Assembly (NCBI GenBank): GCA_023415715.1
Contig: JAEZJP010000246.1
Location: 1-32,427 of the forward strand
Direction: 5' to 3'
Source: Bacillota bacterium
GTDB lineage: Bacteria; Bacillota; Clostridia; Christensenellales; Aristaeellaceae
Length of the DNA: 32,427 nucleotides
Within the stretch, counting starts at the first letter, position 1, and every line of letters begins with the position of its first letter. The position numbers and the translations under genes were made by a program. Under the pieces are notes generated by a model. The model worked only from the letters and a program-made list of their open reading frames with translations, did not search any database and was not told the DNA's origin. This document shows, piece after piece, positions 31,688 to 32,427 of the stretch.

Positions 31688-31722
31688 AGCGGCGGAACAA
31701 CCATTGTTCCGCCGCTCTTATT
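31688..31722. terminator. Intrinsic terminator between convergent genes
   Basis: AGCGGCGGAACAA (31688-31700) pairs perfectly with TTGTTCCGCCGCT (31704-31716), followed on the plus strand by CTTATTTTCCTT. The minus strand has only a weak T tract, so it mainly serves the plus-strand gene. Confidence 0.8.
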
Positions 31723-31742
31723 TTCCTTGACCTGGGGAGCCA

Positions 31743-31774
31743 GGAATTCAATCCTTATGTGGATATGGAATTCC
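31743..31774. repeat. Imperfect inverted repeat downstream of the carboxypeptidase gene
   Basis: GGAATTC (31743-31749) pairs with GAATTCC (31768-31774) and ATCC (31751-31754) with GGAT (31761-31764). It could stabilise or end the minus-strand transcript; there is no U-tract. Confidence 0.35.
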
Positions 31775-31797
31775 GGAAACCAATAAACGTAAGACGA

Positions 31798-32427
31798 TTA
31801 ACGCCATGTATCCAAAATCTTGATAAACCCTTCCATGAAACCCGGCAGCCGTACGTCCTGGGCGGCCACACAGTTGAGCTTTGCCACAACCTTGCCGTCC
31901 AACAGCACCCGAACTGTGCCCAGCGTATCGCCCTTCAAAATGGGGGCTTGCACGGATTCGGGCAGTTCCACCTCCATGGCCAGCTGCTTTTCCTGGCCTA
32001 CCTTCAGCAGCATGGATAGGCCGCTGCCAAGCGCCGTATCCACCGTATCCTGAGAGCCGCGTGTTACCTGCACCTGCTGGCCGAGCAGGTCGCCTTCCCT
32101 GGCTATAGTAATACGGCGGTAGGTGGCAAAACCGTAATCCAGCATGGCCCGGGCTTCATCAAACCTTGTTTGGCTCTTGGGGTTGCCCAGCACAACAGCC
32201 ACCAGGCGCATTCCGTTCTTTTCGGCCGTTGCGCTTACGCAGAACTTTGCCTCGTCTGTGGAGCCTGTTTTAAAGCCGTCGCAGCCTTCATAGAAGCGCA
32301 CCAGCCGGTTGGTGTTGGTAAGATCCGTAGTACGCCCGCTGGGATGTTTGAGCGTATCGATCCAGACACTGGCATACTTGTGGTATGCGGGATGCTTGCC
32401 CACCTCGCAGGAGAGCGTCATCACATC
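31798..32427 (-). CDS. D-alanyl-D-alanine carboxypeptidase (penicillin-binding protein, DacF/DacB type), C-terminal part
   Basis: The frame is open to the right window edge (reading DMMTLSCEVGKHP), so the N-terminal half with the SxxK and SxN motifs lies outside. What remains holds the third active-site motif KTG within CDGFKTGSTDEAKFCVSATAEKNGMRLVAVVLG, the conserved RFDEARAMLDYGFA segment, and a C-terminal beta-rich PBP5 domain (about the last 110 residues) ending LPGFMEGFIKILDTWR. Such enzymes trim the terminal D-Ala of peptidoglycan stem peptides and attach to the membrane through an amphipathic C-terminus. In spore formers DacF/DacB paralogs act in cortex synthesis; which paralog this is cannot be told here. 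Confidence 0.9.
   Translation of the reverse strand, partial: DVMTLSCEVGKHPAYHKYASVWIDTLKHPSGRTTDLTNTNRLVRFYEGCDGFKTGSTDEAKFCVSATAEKNGMRLVAVVLGNPKSQTRFDEARAMLDYGFATYRRITIAREGDLLGQQVQVTRGSQDTVDTALGSGLSMLLKVGQEKQLAMEVELPESVQAPILKGDTLGTVRVLLDGKVVAKLNCVAAQDVRLPGFMEGFIKILDTWR

Noticed and set aside
1..32427. tRNA, rRNA, insertion sequences, prophage or attachment sites
   Set aside because: No cloverleaf, rRNA stretch, transposase or integrase, terminal inverted repeats or target duplications were noticed on either strand by eye; no covariance-model search was possible.

Overview
The window reads as one contiguous piece of chromosome from a spore-forming, low-redundancy Clostridia-type Firmicute of moderately high GC. 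Support for this: a tricistronic-type GerA-family germinant receptor operon, the classic Firmicute block priA-def-fmt-rsmB-rlmN-prpC-prkC-rsgA-rpe, PASTA-type Ser/Thr kinase, scpAB next to an M50 protease, strong AGGAGG ribosome binding sites, frequent GTG/TTG starts, and sigma-A-like promoters (TTGACA-N17-TATAAT type). No rRNA, tRNA, CRISPR array, transposase or phage gene was seen.

Layout, left to right. 1-671: 3' part of a pyridoxal/pyridoxamine kinase. 749-2260 (-): a membrane-anchored alanine-rich coiled-coil stalk ending in an FMN-binding domain. 2493-4618 (-): M50 protease, scpA, scpB. 4692-7591 (+): a secreted solute-binding protein and a galactokinase-like GHMP kinase. 7649-10558 (+): an FMN riboswitch and riboflavin transporter ribU, followed without a visible break by tsaE, tsaB, rimI and an unknown gene. 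10570-11688 (-): THUMP-domain rRNA methyltransferase. 11840-23642 (+): an approximately 11.7 kb run of translation and signalling genes (priA, def, fmt, rsmB, rlmN, prpC, prkC, rsgA, rpe, a SLOG-family protein and a 42-aa ORF) closed by a good terminator. 23681-27736 (+): germinant receptor subunits A, C, D-like and B. 27817-28542 (-): an HTH regulator with a LexA-like C-terminal domain, divergent from 28818-30537 (+): a NifU-like scaffold protein and a GGGtGRT protein. 30661-31677 (+): an unknown zinc-ribbon membrane protein. 31798-32427 (-): 3' part of a D-Ala-D-Ala carboxypeptidase.

Most of the window is housekeeping. The least understood part is the module at 27817-30537: a divergent regulator whose LexA-like domain seems to lack the catalytic serine, facing a two-gene operon made of a NifU-like iron-sulfur scaffold and a GGGtGRT protein. 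The GGGtGRT family is recognisable by its motif but, to my knowledge, has no established function. Its codon use, strong Shine-Dalgarno sequences and 17-bp terminator suggest high expression. Other points of interest are the covalent-flavin stalk protein, a 247-residue repetitive basic tail fused to the N-terminus of RsmB, a probable ATT start codon for rpe, and a transcription terminator hidden inside the conserved 3' coding end of the rRNA methyltransferase.

Starts were re-chosen from Shine-Dalgarno sequences, promoter positions and family length, so several differ from the longest possible reading frame. All family assignments are from reading motifs; no database search was run.
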